From: Chloroflexota bacterium | GTDB lineage: Bacteria; Chloroflexota; Anaerolineae; Anaerolineales; Villigracilaceae | Direction: 5' to 3' | NCBI GenBank assembly: GCA_021796155.1 | Contig: JAJYOO010000010.1 | Coordinates: 1-19,911 of the forward strand | DNA length: 19,911 nucleotides | Part shown: one piece after another, positions 1-8,051 of the stretch | How positions within the stretch are numbered: position 1 is the stretch's first letter | Layout: every line of letters starts with the position of its first letter | Program-made: the position numbers and the translations under genes | The notes under the pieces: model-generated | Database searches by the model: none | What the model was told of the DNA's origin: nothing | Seen by the model: the letters and a program-made list of their open reading frames with translations, nothing else

Positions 1-1080
1 AACGAGCGCACGATTCTTTTCGTGGACGAAGTCCATCGCTGGAACAAGGCACAGCAGGACGCACTTCTGCCCCATGTTGAGAATGGAACTGTGACTTTCA
101 TCGGTGCGACGACAGAGAATCCATTTTTTGAAGTCATCAGCGCATTGATCTCGCGCTCGCGCGTTTTCCAATTGCGAAATTTAAATCAGGAAGAGACGGG
201 AGTTTTGATTGACCGCGCGCTGGCGGATAAAGAACGCGGCTACGGAAACAAGCGCGTCCTTCTCGACCTGGAGGCGCGCACCCATTTAATCGAAGTTGCC
301 AGCGGCGACGCGCGCAATGCGTTAAACGCGATTGAACTCGCGGTGGAGTCAACGTCTCCGGACGCTGATGGCGCGATACGCATCACGCTGGATGTCGCAC
401 AAGAGTCGATCCAACGCCGAGCCGTGTTGTACGACAAAGACGGCGACGCACACTACGACACGATTTCCGCATTCATAAAATCCGTTCGCGGCTCCGACCC
501 TGACGCGGCACTATATTGGCTGGCGAAAATGTTGTACGCGGGTGAAGATCCACGTTTCATTCTGCGACGATTGATTATTTTGGCTGGCGAAGATATTGGT
601 TTGGCCGACCCGATGGGAATCGTCGTGGCATCCTCCGCCGCGCAAGCTTTTGATTTTATTGGGCTGCCCGAAGGCGTATATCCCATCGTTGAAGCGACGT
701 TGTATCTTGCCACTGCGCCAAAGTCGAACAGCGCGGGGTCGTATTTCAAGGCCATGCAAAAACTGGAAGAGGAAGGACAAGTTTCCGTCCCACGTCATTT
801 GATGGATGGCAATCGCGATGCCGCCGCGATGGGGCACGGCAAGGATTACGTTTATCCGCACGAATTTGAGGGGCATTTTACCCCACAACAATATTTGCCA
901 AAGCGATTACTCGGAACATATTTTTATAAACCTTCCGGCGAAGGTTACGAAACACAAGTCGCCGCGCGATTGGAAATGTGGCGTGAAGCCCAACGCAAAG
1001 CATTGGGAATTACAAAGGTTGAGAATATTCCTGATTTGACAGAAGAGAAAATTCAAGAGATGAAACGGAAAATAAAATAA
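1..1080 (+). CDS. rarA: Replication-associated recombination protein A (RarA/MgsA), 5'-truncated
   Basis: This is the C-terminal 359 residues of a RarA/MgsA AAA+ ATPase, open at the window edge. The first codons give the Walker B strand ([10 protein letters not shown]) followed by [15 protein letters not shown] and the sensor-1 segment [11 protein letters not shown], all hallmarks of RarA. The lid and C-terminal tetramerisation domain follow, including [15 protein letters not shown] and a [15 protein letters not shown] segment. RarA proteins are usually about 430-450 residues, so roughly 80-90 residues including Walker A lie upstream of base 1. A GTG at 22 opens the frame inside the window but codes the Val of Walker B, so it is not the start. 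Known members act in the cytoplasm on DNA ends and gaps at stalled forks, together with SSB. The stop lies 2 bp before the next gene, suggesting co-transcription. Identity is secure; only the N-terminus is missing. Confidence 0.95.
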   Translation, partial: NERTILFVDEVHRWNKAQQDALLPHVENGTVTFIGATTENPFFEVISALISRSRVFQLRNLNQEETGVLIDRALADKERGYGNKRVLLDLEARTHLIEVASGDARNALNAIELAVESTSPDADGAIRITLDVAQESIQRRAVLYDKDGDAHYDTISAFIKSVRGSDPDAALYWLAKMLYAGEDPRFILRRLIILAGEDIGLADPMGIVVASSAAQAFDFIGLPEGVYPIVEATLYLATAPKSNSAGSYFKAMQKLEEEGQVSVPRHLMDGNRDAAAMGHGKDYVYPHEFEGHFTPQQYLPKRLLGTYFYKPSGEGYETQVAARLEMWREAQRKALGITKVENIPDLTEEKIQEMKRKIK

Positions 1081-1082
1081 CA

Positions 1083-1712
1083 ATGCCATTATTATTGCTC
1101 ATCCGTCACGGTGAAAACGATTACACCAAGAAAGGCAAATTAGCTGGGCAATTGCCGAATGTCCATTTGAACGAACGCGGTCAGAAGCAGGCCCAGGCAT
1201 TAGCCGACTCGCTCAAAGAAGTTCCATTCAAGGCAATCTATTCAAGTCCGTTGGAACGCGCTATGGAGACCGCCGCACCGATTGCCGCGGCGCGCGGACT
1301 CAATGTGATTCAAGAGCCGGGTCTGATGGAAACCAACGTCGGCAAATGGCAGGGGCGTTCGCTCAAAGCTTTGAATTTGAACAAGCAATGGAAAGTCATT
1401 CAAAATGCGCCGTCGCGCGCGCAATTTCCTGAAGGCGAAACGTTTTATGAATGCCAAACGCGGATCGTTGCCGCGCTGGATAAAATTTATGCAGCATACA
1501 AGCCGCGCGATATCATCGCCTGCGTCTTTCATTCCGACCCGATCAAATTGGCAGTGGCGCATTATCTCGGACTCCCACTCGATCATTTTCAGCGGCTTGG
1601 ATGCGATACCGGTTCCGTGACCATGCTGGCCGTCCACGAAAGCGGCGCGTACTTGATGTGGCTGAATCGCCGTCCGCCGTTTGAATTGAATTTTGGAAAG
1701 AAGAAAAAGTAA
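1083..1712 (+). CDS. Histidine phosphatase superfamily protein (phosphoglycerate mutase-like)
   Basis: A 209-residue cytoplasmic protein of the branch-1 histidine phosphatase fold. The phosphorylated histidine is H9 in LIRHGEND. Supporting residues are R59 in SSPLERA, E83 in METNVGKWQG, and the second catalytic histidine H150 in VFHSDPIK. The last segment (HSDPIKLAVAHYLGLPLDHFQ) resembles the MSMEG_4193-type 'putative phosphomutase' subgroup, which suggests a phosphatase on a small phosphorylated metabolite rather than a glycolytic mutase; the substrate cannot be read from sequence. The ATG lies 2 bp after the rarA stop with no strong Shine-Dalgarno, so translation may be coupled to rarA. The C-terminus is a lysine-rich tail (NFGKKKK). 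A perfect hairpin terminator follows directly. Fold and catalytic residues are clear; the precise role is open. Confidence 0.9.
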   Translation: MPLLLLIRHGENDYTKKGKLAGQLPNVHLNERGQKQAQALADSLKEVPFKAIYSSPLERAMETAAPIAAARGLNVIQEPGLMETNVGKWQGRSLKALNLNKQWKVIQNAPSRAQFPEGETFYECQTRIVAALDKIYAAYKPRDIIACVFHSDPIKLAVAHYLGLPLDHFQRLGCDTGSVTMLAVHESGAYLMWLNRRPPFELNFGKKKK

Positions 1713-1749
1713 AACAAATGCGACTGGAAAATCAGTCGCATTTGTTTTT
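1711..1749. terminator. Bidirectional intrinsic terminator between convergent genes
   Basis: A perfect 16-bp inverted repeat (AAAACAAATGCGACTG at 1711-1726 and its complement at 1733-1748) encloses a 6-nt loop. It runs into T5 on the plus strand and into A-rich sequence on the left, which gives a U-tract for minus-strand transcripts. It begins inside the stop codon of the histidine phosphatase and ends 21 bp from the end of the VOC gene, so it should stop transcription from both sides. Confidence 0.9.
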
Positions 1750-1769
1750 GTCCCGGCTTCTTCTGGCTC

Positions 1770-2117
1770 TCAACGTCGCAAGGCTGTGAAAAGCGCAATC
1801 TTATTTCCCGTCGGATCTTTGAAAACGCCCCACCAGCCAACGCCTGGGATTTCAGTTTTCTCACGCACGATGGTCGCGCCCAGCGATTTAGCTTTCTTCA
1901 AATCCGCTTCGATATCATCGCTGTTAATGTGGATCAATACTTCACCGACCGGATAATCCTCGGTGAATCCACCGCGGGATTCGGACGATTCCCATGTGGT
2001 GTAGTGCATATCCGGGAAGCGCTCCATCTTCCACCCGAAAAGTCCTTCATAAAACTTGATGGTCTCTTCGTGATTACGCGTTGGAATTTCAATGTGGACT
2101 ACATTTCGCTTGGTCAT
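1770..2117 (-). CDS. VOC superfamily protein (glyoxalase/bleomycin-resistance fold)
   Basis: A 115-residue single-domain protein of the vicinal oxygen chelate superfamily. It opens with the typical first beta strand and helix (VVHIEIPTRNHEETIKFYEGLFGW). It closes with the second-module signature GWWGVFKDPTGNKIALF, where the DPTGN segment is conserved in glyoxalase-like proteins. Members use paired beta-alpha-beta-beta-beta modules to bind a metal or ligand; many small ones in soil and sludge bacteria have no known substrate. H8 (VVHIEI) is a candidate metal ligand, but the full metal set is not obvious. The ATG at 2117 has a good Shine-Dalgarno (AGGAG). An excellent promoter lies just upstream, so the gene is its own transcription unit. 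Family assignment is firm; function is unknown. Confidence 0.88.
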   Translation of the reverse strand: MTKRNVVHIEIPTRNHEETIKFYEGLFGWKMERFPDMHYTTWESSESRGGFTEDYPVGEVLIHINSDDIEADLKKAKSLGATIVREKTEIPGVGWWGVFKDPTGNKIALFTALRR

Positions 2118-2153
2118 GTTTTTCTCCTATTCTGAGCTACAAAAGGCAGCTAA

Positions 2154-2182
2154 ATTATAGAACAAATATTCTAAATTGACAA
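2154..2182 (-). promoter_or_regulatory. Sigma-70-type promoter of the VOC gene
   Basis: On the minus strand, TTGTCA (2182-2177) and TATAAT (2159-2154) are separated by exactly 17 bp, a 5/6 match at -35 and a perfect -10. Transcription would start near 2147, giving a leader of about 30 nt that contains the AGGAG ribosome site. It sits just after the PIG-L stop, so the VOC gene need not depend on read-through. Confidence 0.75.
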
Positions 2183-2188
2183 GGAAAT

Positions 2189-3049
2189 TTAAATGCCATC
2201 GAACAAATCTTTTGTCACGCGATGATTTCCATTGACCGGCGGATAAGCGCGCATGTAGTCTTCGTGTTCGCCCATCAAGTGCGTGACAAATCCCATGACG
2301 CCGCGTCGCATCTGGACTCCGCCCTGGGAGGCGTGACACGCACCCGCTTCCGCCTTGACTTTTGACACCGGCCCGATATTGACCTTCACATGCACCGGAA
2401 AATCAAACTCGACCAAAGCCGCAAGGTCAATATCTTTATTACGTCCGAACTTGTGCGGGTCCGCGCCAAAGAGCGGCATGAGACGCGTCACGATCCGCAG
2501 AAATTGGTGGGGAAAAATCTGGAAGTAAAGCGCATGCGGTTTGAACGGCAACCCACTTTCGGAGTGAAATGAAGCGTCATCGGCTTTTTCAAAAGCCATC
2601 ACCGTCGCTTGATGAATATGAATGTGATCCGGATGTCTGTATCCGCCAATCGGATCGAACGTCAAAACAATATCCGGCGTGAGTTCGCGGATGTATTTCA
2701 CAACGCGTCCGGCAACTTCATCCACCGGATGATTGATCTGTGCATTGGGATGTTTGTTTTCTTCCGTGCCCGGCATCCCCGAATCGCGATAATCGAGGAA
2801 GAAAACATTTTTAAGTCCGAGATGTTGTGCCGCACAGCGCAACTCCGACTCGCGTAGTTCAGCAATCGAATTGAAGCCTTTCATGAATTCAGGGTCAACC
2901 GTTCCGACCTCGCCGCGCGTGGCGCAGACCAGATAAACGTCGTATCCTTTTTTGGCGTAGAGCGCCAGCGTGCCGCCCAATCCGAACGACTCGTCATCAG
3001 GGTGAGCCAAAACAGCTAACAGGGTTTTATTTTCACTTTCCATGTTCAT
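2189..3049 (-). CDS. PIG-L/LmbE family zinc-dependent N-deacetylase
   Basis: A 286-residue protein of the PIG-L (LmbE) family, whose members remove acetyl groups from N-acetylglucosamine-type substrates. Characterised relatives include MshB and BshB of mycothiol and bacillithiol synthesis, and enzymes of antibiotic and GPI-anchor pathways. The zinc motif AHPDDE is at residues 15-20 (H16, D19, with D18 as candidate catalytic base). The second metal motif RHPDH is at 138-142. ATRGEVGT follows the first Rossmann-like unit, as in the family. No signal peptide is seen, so a cytoplasmic enzyme is expected. Two ATGs (3049 and 3043) are possible; AAGGA about 6 nt upstream favours 3049. No glycosyltransferase or Cys-ligase neighbour is present, so a thiol-cofactor role is not supported by context and the substrate is unknown. 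Confidence 0.9.
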   Translation of the reverse strand: MNMESENKTLLAVLAHPDDESFGLGGTLALYAKKGYDVYLVCATRGEVGTVDPEFMKGFNSIAELRESELRCAAQHLGLKNVFFLDYRDSGMPGTEENKHPNAQINHPVDEVAGRVVKYIRELTPDIVLTFDPIGGYRHPDHIHIHQATVMAFEKADDASFHSESGLPFKPHALYFQIFPHQFLRIVTRLMPLFGADPHKFGRNKDIDLAALVEFDFPVHVKVNIGPVSKVKAEAGACHASQGGVQMRRGVMGFVTHLMGEHEDYMRAYPPVNGNHRVTKDLFDGI

Positions 3050-3229
3050 TCCATATCCTTTGATTTGCGATCATGCAAGTATTTTTAATATGACAATGAT
3101 ACCGTATTCCATTTTATGAAAACTAAAATTAGCGAAGCAGCGTGATAAAAGAATTGGCTTGGCGTTCAGGTCAGAAAATTTGCCAGAAAAATCCTCAGTT
3201 GATCCACTGCTAATAAAAGGTCTTATCTT

Positions 3230-4813
3230 GTGTCCTGGCAGCTTACAGCACCAGCTTTAGCACTATTCATCACAGCGGGGATCGTTGCATTGACTGCATG
3301 GCTTGTATGGAGTCGCCGGCAAACACCCGGTGGATACGAACTCTTCTGGCTCTTATGCGCCATATTGGTTTGGTCATTCGCCGCCGCCATGGAAGCCGCC
3401 GCAGGCATCCTGCCCTTGAAGATCTTCTGGTCGAAGGTCGAATATCTCGGAGCCACAAATACCACTCCACTTTTATTGGTATTCTCCATTACATTTGCTC
3501 ATCGCGGCCAATGGCTCACGCGAAGAAATCTGGCAATACTATGGATTGCGCCTGCCGCTATTTTTTTACTTGCAGTCACCAATGAACTTCACCATCTGAT
3601 CTGGTCGGGATTCACACCGAGTCCCATTGCAGGACAGAACTTATATATTTACCAACACGGAGCGGCTTATTGGATTTATGTGTCTTATACATATTTATAC
3701 GCCGCAGCAGCAGCGTATGTATTGATCCAGGAATATCAGCAATCCAGCCATCTGTACAGGAGACAGAGCGGCGCAATTTTATTTAGCATGATCTTTCCGT
3801 GGATTGGCAGCAGCATGTACGTTTTTGAGTTCAATCCAATCCCCGGATTAGATACAACGCCAATCTCTTTTGCGTTTACAGCGGTCTTCATCACGTGGGG
3901 GATTTATTCGGCCCGCTTTCTGGACTTGATCCCCATTGCTCATAATGTTTTGCTCCATTCCATGCAGGATGGCGTCATCGTAACCGATCCACAAAATCGC
4001 GTGGTGGAAATAAATCCAGCAACCGCACATTTATTGAAACATGTGGAACTGCCAATCGGAAAAGATGTATCGGAGACATTCAAAGAATGGCCGTCGCTCG
4101 CTTCCGTCCTGACCCAAAAGCCTGATACGCCATTCGAGGTCACATTGAACGGGAAACCTGATCGCTATTTTGACGTTCGCGTCACGCCCATCACGAATCC
4201 ACGCGGAAACAATGAAGGATACCTGACGGTATTGCACGAGATCACGAGACGCAAGCTGGCCGAGGCAGCTTTGGAAGCCAAAAGCCATGAAATGGAACTT
4301 CAAGCGATTACAGATGATTTGACCAACCTTTACAATCGCCGTTACATCAATCGGCTTTTGGAACATGAGTTCAAACGCTCTCAAAGATATATCCTTCCCC
4401 TCTCGCTTGGATTATTCGATATAGATGACTTCAAGCAAATCAATGACAGTTTCGGCCATCATGTTGGTGACGATGTACTGCGATACGTCGCGGATGTTCT
4501 ACATAGTAACTTGCGCGCAAGCGATGTGGCTGCACGTTTCGGCGGAGATGAGTTCATGATCATCCTTCCACAAACGGACATGAACCGCGCTTTCCGCGTT
4601 ATGGAACGACTGAGGATTAAAGTCAATGACAAACCTTTTGGGGATATACAAACTTGTATTTCGTTCAGTGCGGGATTAACGTCCTGGTCGTGGGAAGATT
4701 CGCCGGAGACGATTCTCAAGCGTGTTGATTCGCTGCTTTATCAAGCAAAAAATCAGGGTCGGAACCGCATCGTAAAAAGTGATAAAGCTGTTCCAATGAC
4801 CAAACAAGAATAG
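3230..4813 (+). CDS. Membrane diguanylate cyclase: 7TM sensor, PAS, GGDEF
   Basis: A 527-residue protein with three parts. Residues 1 to about 225 carry seven hydrophobic spans of the 'histidine kinase N-terminal 7TM' type. About 230-345 is a PAS domain (QDGVIVTDPQNRVVEINPA) with a PAC-like end (YLTVLHEITRRK). After a short helical linker, about 355-520 is a GGDEF domain opening with TDDLTNLYNRRY. The active-site GGDEF is intact at 438-442, so it should make cyclic di-GMP from two GTP. An RASD inhibitory I-site lies at 429-432, five residues before it, implying product feedback. There is no EAL domain. The start is a GTG at 3230 with AAAGG upstream; no in-frame ATG fits the first membrane span. 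It is transcribed alone, and the signal sensed by the 7TM/PAS part is unknown. Confidence 0.92.
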   Translation: MSWQLTAPALALFITAGIVALTAWLVWSRRQTPGGYELFWLLCAILVWSFAAAMEAAAGILPLKIFWSKVEYLGATNTTPLLLVFSITFAHRGQWLTRRNLAILWIAPAAIFLLAVTNELHHLIWSGFTPSPIAGQNLYIYQHGAAYWIYVSYTYLYAAAAAYVLIQEYQQSSHLYRRQSGAILFSMIFPWIGSSMYVFEFNPIPGLDTTPISFAFTAVFITWGIYSARFLDLIPIAHNVLLHSMQDGVIVTDPQNRVVEINPATAHLLKHVELPIGKDVSETFKEWPSLASVLTQKPDTPFEVTLNGKPDRYFDVRVTPITNPRGNNEGYLTVLHEITRRKLAEAALEAKSHEMELQAITDDLTNLYNRRYINRLLEHEFKRSQRYILPLSLGLFDIDDFKQINDSFGHHVGDDVLRYVADVLHSNLRASDVAARFGGDEFMIILPQTDMNRAFRVMERLRIKVNDKPFGDIQTCISFSAGLTSWSWEDSPETILKRVDSLLYQAKNQGRNRIVKSDKAVPMTKQE

Positions 4814-5034
4814 CTTCATCTGCAAATCTTCATGGATTTTCGCTAATCTTTGCTGTTCGCGTTTTTAGCGACATCGTACTCGAATTGCATCTTATGAATT
4901 CCCTTTTATACATAATCATAAATCCGCAAGTAAAGTTCAATTCTTTCTGTAAATACAGATGAACGCGATTAACTGCCTTGCGCGAATGAATTGGCAAGGC
5001 TATACTGCCATCATTCTCATAATAAGGAGAAGCG
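4814..5034. other. Intergenic region (221 bp) before the cystathionine synthase gene
   Basis: No ORF or RNA gene is recognised here. The right end holds a candidate promoter and ribosome site for the next gene. The rest contains fragments that look like worn copies of simple interspersed sequence (around 4823-4865 and, in reverse, 4944-4974) and a small palindrome, CTGTAAATACAG, at 4947-4958. I looked for a SAM riboswitch because the downstream gene is in sulfur-amino-acid metabolism and did not recognise one. Confidence 0.5.
4978..5006 (+). promoter_or_regulatory. Candidate promoter of the cystathionine synthase-like gene
   Basis: TTGCGC (4978-4983) and TATACT (5001-5006) are spaced by 17 bp; the -10 is a 5/6 match and the -35 is weak. 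A short inverted repeat, TGGCA (4992-4996) and TGCCA (5006-5010), brackets the -10 and could be an operator, though 5-bp arms can arise by chance. The Shine-Dalgarno AAGGAGA lies just before the ATG at 5035. Confidence 0.4.
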
Positions 5035-6177
5035 ATGGAATTTGAAACACTTGCTATTCATGCAGGACAAGAACCTGATCCGAATAACGGCGCGGTGATG
5101 ACTCCCATTTATCAAACTTCGACATTCGCGCAGGATGAAGTCGGAAAGCCGCGTCAGGGATACGAATATTCGCGCACGAAGAATCCAACACGGCTTGCAC
5201 TGGAAAATTGTCTGGCAGCGCTCGAAGGCGGAGAATACGGACTCGCGTTTTCATCAGGCATGGCTGCCACCGATACAGTGTTGCGTTTAGTTGACAGCGG
5301 CGCGCACGTGCTGGCAGGCAATGATGTTTACGGTGGCACATTCCGTTTGTTCGATAAAGTTTTACGCCGCTATGGCTTGAGCTTTGATTTTGTTGACACG
5401 ACCGACCCGGAGGTCGTCGCTGATTCGCTCACGCCGCAAACTCGTCTGGTCTGGCTCGAGACGCCAACCAATCCATTGTTGTCGGTAACAGATATTCAAG
5501 CCGTGGCTGAAATCGTCCATGCTCATTCCAATCATCCGTTACTTGTCGTTGATAACACATTCGCAACGCCATACCTGCAAAACCCACTCCAGCTTGGCGC
5601 GGACATCGTTGTCCATTCCACGACAAAATATTTGGGCGGGCATTCCGATGTAGTCGGCGGCGCGGTCATTGTGAAAGACAAGAATATTTTCGATAAGCTG
5701 GCTTTTCTGCAAAACGCGGTCGGCGCGGTACCGGGGCCGATGGACTGCTTCCTCATTTTGCGCGGCATCAAGACGCTTCCGCTGCGAATGGATCGTCACG
5801 CTGACAACGCCGCCTCGCTCGCGGACTTTTTAGCGGGTCATTCCAAAGTGAGCCAGGTCATGTACCCGTTCCACCGCGGCCATCCGCAATTATCAGTTGC
5901 TAAAAAACAAATGCGTAACGGCGGCGGAATGATTTCATTCACTATGAAAGATGGCCGTGACGCGGCGATTGGAGTTGCCGGCGCGACAAAAATATTTACG
6001 CTGGCCGAATCGTTGGGCGGTGTCGAATCGTTGATCGAGGTCCCCGCGGCGATGACGCATTTGTCCACGGCTGGTTCACAGATCGCGGTTGACCCGGGAC
6101 TCGTCCGACTTTCAGTTGGCATCGAAAACAAAAATGATTTGCTAAAAGATATCGAATATGCACTGGAAAAGGCATGA
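5035..6177 (+). CDS. metB: Cystathionine gamma-synthase/gamma-lyase family PLP enzyme
   Basis: A 380-residue enzyme of the Cys/Met-metabolism PLP family (fold type I), full length for the family. The PLP lysine is K198 in HSTTKYLGGHSD. Other marks are TFATPYLQNPLQLGADIVVHS before it, the N-terminal substrate/PLP region (EYSRTKNPTR), SSGMAATDTVL, and the C-terminal LAESLGGVESLIEVPAAMTH and VRLSVGIEN segments. These enzymes make cystathionine from an activated homoserine and cysteine (synthase) or cleave cystathionine to cysteine (lyase); sequence alone separates the two poorly. I lean to synthase by overall similarity, so the symbol is tentative. The ATG at 5035 has a strong AAGGAG site 4-5 nt upstream. 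No other methionine gene is adjacent. A bidirectional hairpin terminator follows at 6195-6225. Confidence 0.88.
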   Translation: MEFETLAIHAGQEPDPNNGAVMTPIYQTSTFAQDEVGKPRQGYEYSRTKNPTRLALENCLAALEGGEYGLAFSSGMAATDTVLRLVDSGAHVLAGNDVYGGTFRLFDKVLRRYGLSFDFVDTTDPEVVADSLTPQTRLVWLETPTNPLLSVTDIQAVAEIVHAHSNHPLLVVDNTFATPYLQNPLQLGADIVVHSTTKYLGGHSDVVGGAVIVKDKNIFDKLAFLQNAVGAVPGPMDCFLILRGIKTLPLRMDRHADNAASLADFLAGHSKVSQVMYPFHRGHPQLSVAKKQMRNGGGMISFTMKDGRDAAIGVAGATKIFTLAESLGGVESLIEVPAAMTHLSTAGSQIAVDPGLVRLSVGIENKNDLLKDIEYALEKA

Positions 6178-6194
6178 TTCACTTGGCAATATAA

Positions 6195-6225
6195 AAAATG
6201 TCCCCGCTTTGTGCGGGGACATTTT
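6195..6225. terminator. Bidirectional intrinsic terminator
   Basis: A perfect 13-bp stem (AAAATGTCCCCGC at 6195-6207 and its complement at 6213-6225) has a TTTGT loop, a GC-rich core and A/T-rich base on both sides. It lies 17 bp after the PLP-enzyme stop and 2 bp from the end of the convergent SUMF1-type gene, so it serves both. Confidence 0.88.
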
Positions 6226-6227
6226 AC

Positions 6228-7850
6228 TTATGGTACAGGCGGTGGTTGATTACACACACAACTACAGGACTTTGGATCAAATGTCCCACCATAACGACAA
6301 GCAGGGCTGTTGTAGCACGACGCCGTGGTAAGTGTACATACTGGAGGCTGAGTGCCGCCTGGCTGTCCCACACAGGTTGCCGGGTTCGGGGGCAGAACCG
6401 GTTCGCTGTGACTCGGGTCTTGACTCGCCTGCCCGTTTTGTACACAAACTGGGTTGCCATGCGAATCGTGCCCTAAAACTGTTCCCACAGGGCAAAACGA
6501 AAGTTCATTCGCAGGCTGGACTGAACAACACTGGTTCGCTGGATCATAGTTATATCCAGGCAAACATTGATTGCCTTGCGTTCCTGAGCCATCCCATACG
6601 CACGTGCCGGTGCTTGTATCCAAAGTATAGTGAGGTCCGCATTGAGTGGTCCCGCCCGTATATGTGCATTTTGAACTGATCGTTGCGGTCGTTGAGGAAG
6701 AACAATCATAAACTTGCGGAAAACTTCCAGGTGTGCCGGTGACCAGTGAACAGGAACCGACTCCACTGACTGTCGCATTGGGATCAGGAGAAAGGCTGTC
6801 CGTGAACGTGACGCGCACGACGCCTGCTTTGCACATCGGCGTCAAACCAATTCCAACTTTCGGGCAATCTGCATTAAGCGGCGTAGAACTGGAACTTCCG
6901 ATTGGACCGGTTCCGTATACGCCGATGGATTGACATAGCGGCGCAAAATAAGTCGGATCTAAAACGACGCAGCGGAATCCCAGATCGCGGCTGTGACTCT
7001 TTGGGTCCTCGTATGACCGCGTCGAAGCTGGAATCCGATCCGTGTTTGTCGTTTTATAACTGGAAGAACGGACCGAACGTCCAAGCGCGCTGCTATCAGG
7101 TCCCAACGGATCTTGCGATGGCCCAGTCTTGTAATACAACGCGTTGTACCAATCGGCTACCCACTCGAACGTATTGCCTTCCATATCCAACGCATGATAA
7201 TAACTTTGTCCTTGTGGATATGTTGTCACATTGGTCGTCTTGCCGACACAATTATCGAAGTTCAGATAATCGCACGTCGGATCACCATTGCCCCACGGAT
7301 AAATCAAGCCGTTCGGGCCGCGCGCTGTCTTTTCCCATTGCGCCTCTGTCGGCAATGCGCCATGGACAAATGTGCAATACGCCGAAGCCTGGTCCCACGT
7401 TACGCCGGTCGCCGGATCGTTGTAATGCGCCACATCGTTGTATCCAATATTGTCTATCAGATCGGGCGGGCTGCACTTCCCGGCTTTGACACACAACGCA
7501 TATTGCTCGTTCGTGACCTTTGTTTGATAGATCCAGAAATCGCTTAACATAACAACATGTTCGGGATTGTCCGAGCCGCCATGTCCCATCGTGAACGGGC
7601 CGCCCGGAACCGCCACAAGGATGCTGCCATCCACGTACGGCCACATTGAGCCGACTTCCATCGGCGGACCTGAAAGCACAATCGGAACCAATGTTGGTGT
7701 AGATGGCGCTTCGGTCGGGACCGGGATGAGGGTCGCCGTTTCAGTTGGCTGAGTCACCGCTATGGGCGTCGGCACAGACCGCGGAGCGCAGGCGGCAAGT
7801 ATGGCCAGCAGCATCATGCTGATATAAAACGCGGAACGCGCAGGTTTCAT
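6228..7850 (-). CDS. SUMF1/FGE-fold lipoprotein with a Cys-rich repeat C-terminus
   Basis: A 540-residue exported protein. Residues 1-21 form a lipoprotein signal with lipobox LAAC (C21). A Thr/Pro-rich linker (about 22-60) precedes a formylglycine-generating-enzyme (SUMF1) fold at about 78-296. The fold is marked by VPGGPFTMG (81-89), KVTNEQYALC, LPTEAQWEKTARG (167-178), DMEGNTFEWVADWY (222-235) and GFRCV (291-295). The usual RGGSW segment reads VRSSSY here (260-265), and I see no catalytic Cys pair, so sulfatase activation is unlikely; a binding or structural role is more plausible. Residues 301-540 contain 20 cysteines and four related C-x-[PG]-...-D-...-C units (404-417, 429-441, 453-469, 518-529). 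The start has GAGGAG 5 nt upstream. It diverges from the orphan gene at 8052. Function is unknown. Confidence 0.88.
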   Translation of the reverse strand: MKPARSAFYISMMLLAILAACAPRSVPTPIAVTQPTETATLIPVPTEAPSTPTLVPIVLSGPPMEVGSMWPYVDGSILVAVPGGPFTMGHGGSDNPEHVVMLSDFWIYQTKVTNEQYALCVKAGKCSPPDLIDNIGYNDVAHYNDPATGVTWDQASAYCTFVHGALPTEAQWEKTARGPNGLIYPWGNGDPTCDYLNFDNCVGKTTNVTTYPQGQSYYHALDMEGNTFEWVADWYNALYYKTGPSQDPLGPDSSALGRSVRSSSYKTTNTDRIPASTRSYEDPKSHSRDLGFRCVVLDPTYFAPLCQSIGVYGTGPIGSSSSTPLNADCPKVGIGLTPMCKAGVVRVTFTDSLSPDPNATVSGVGSCSLVTGTPGSFPQVYDCSSSTTATISSKCTYTGGTTQCGPHYTLDTSTGTCVWDGSGTQGNQCLPGYNYDPANQCCSVQPANELSFCPVGTVLGHDSHGNPVCVQNGQASQDPSHSEPVLPPNPATCVGQPGGTQPPVCTLTTASCYNSPACRYGGTFDPKSCSCVCNQPPPVP

Positions 7851-7881
7851 GGTTTCTCCTCTCGAAACAAAAGCCGTCTTT

Positions 7882-7910
7882 ATATTACACCATAGCTTTT
7901 ATTCCCGCAA
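7882..7910 (-). promoter_or_regulatory. Candidate promoter of the SUMF1-fold lipoprotein gene
   Basis: On the minus strand, TTGCGG (7910-7905) and TAATAT (7887-7882) are 17 bp apart. Both boxes are partial matches (3/6 and 4/6). The leader would be about 25 nt and includes GAGGAG. It is back to back with the plus-strand promoter at 7966-7994. Confidence 0.4.
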
Positions 7911-7965
7911 AAAGTTTTCATCCTCCAAGAGTACCGCATCAAAAAGCCATCACCCTTATTACCTA

Positions 7966-7994
7966 TTGTCTCTGTTGCAGTTCCAAGCTATAAA
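7966..7994 (+). promoter_or_regulatory. Candidate promoter of the single-pass repeat-tail protein gene
   Basis: TTGTCT (7966-7971) and TATAAA (7989-7994) are separated by 17 bp (4/6 and 5/6 matches). Transcription would begin near 8001, leaving a leader of about 50 nt with AAGGAG before the ATG at 8052. The opposing promoter at 7882-7910 lies about 55 bp away, so both could share a regulator. Confidence 0.5.
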
Positions 7995-8051
7995 TAACAA
8001 GCTTAATCGTACATCGCGGCCATGACTTTCAACTTTAGAGAAGGAGTGACC

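Noticed and set aside
2189..3049. Bacillithiol or mycothiol deacetylase (BshB/MshB) assignment for the PIG-L protein
   Set aside because: The zinc motifs are shared by the whole PIG-L family and no BshA/BshC or MshA/MshC-like gene lies nearby, so a specific pathway name would be over-reading.
4947..4958. CTGTAAATACAG palindrome as a LexA-type operator
   Set aside because: The half-site spacing is 4 bp instead of the 8 bp of the enterobacterial box, the neighbouring gene is not an SOS gene, and short palindromes of this kind are expected by chance in AT-rich gaps.
4814..5034. SAM riboswitch upstream of the cystathionine synthase-like gene
   Set aside because: No SAM-I core motifs or terminator/anti-terminator pair could be recognised in the 221-bp leader region.
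6902..7547. Overlapping plus-strand frames of 195 and 144 codons within the SUMF1-fold gene
   Set aside because: They are antisense to a clear lipoprotein with SUMF1 motifs, lack ribosome sites, and show no domain-like sequence.
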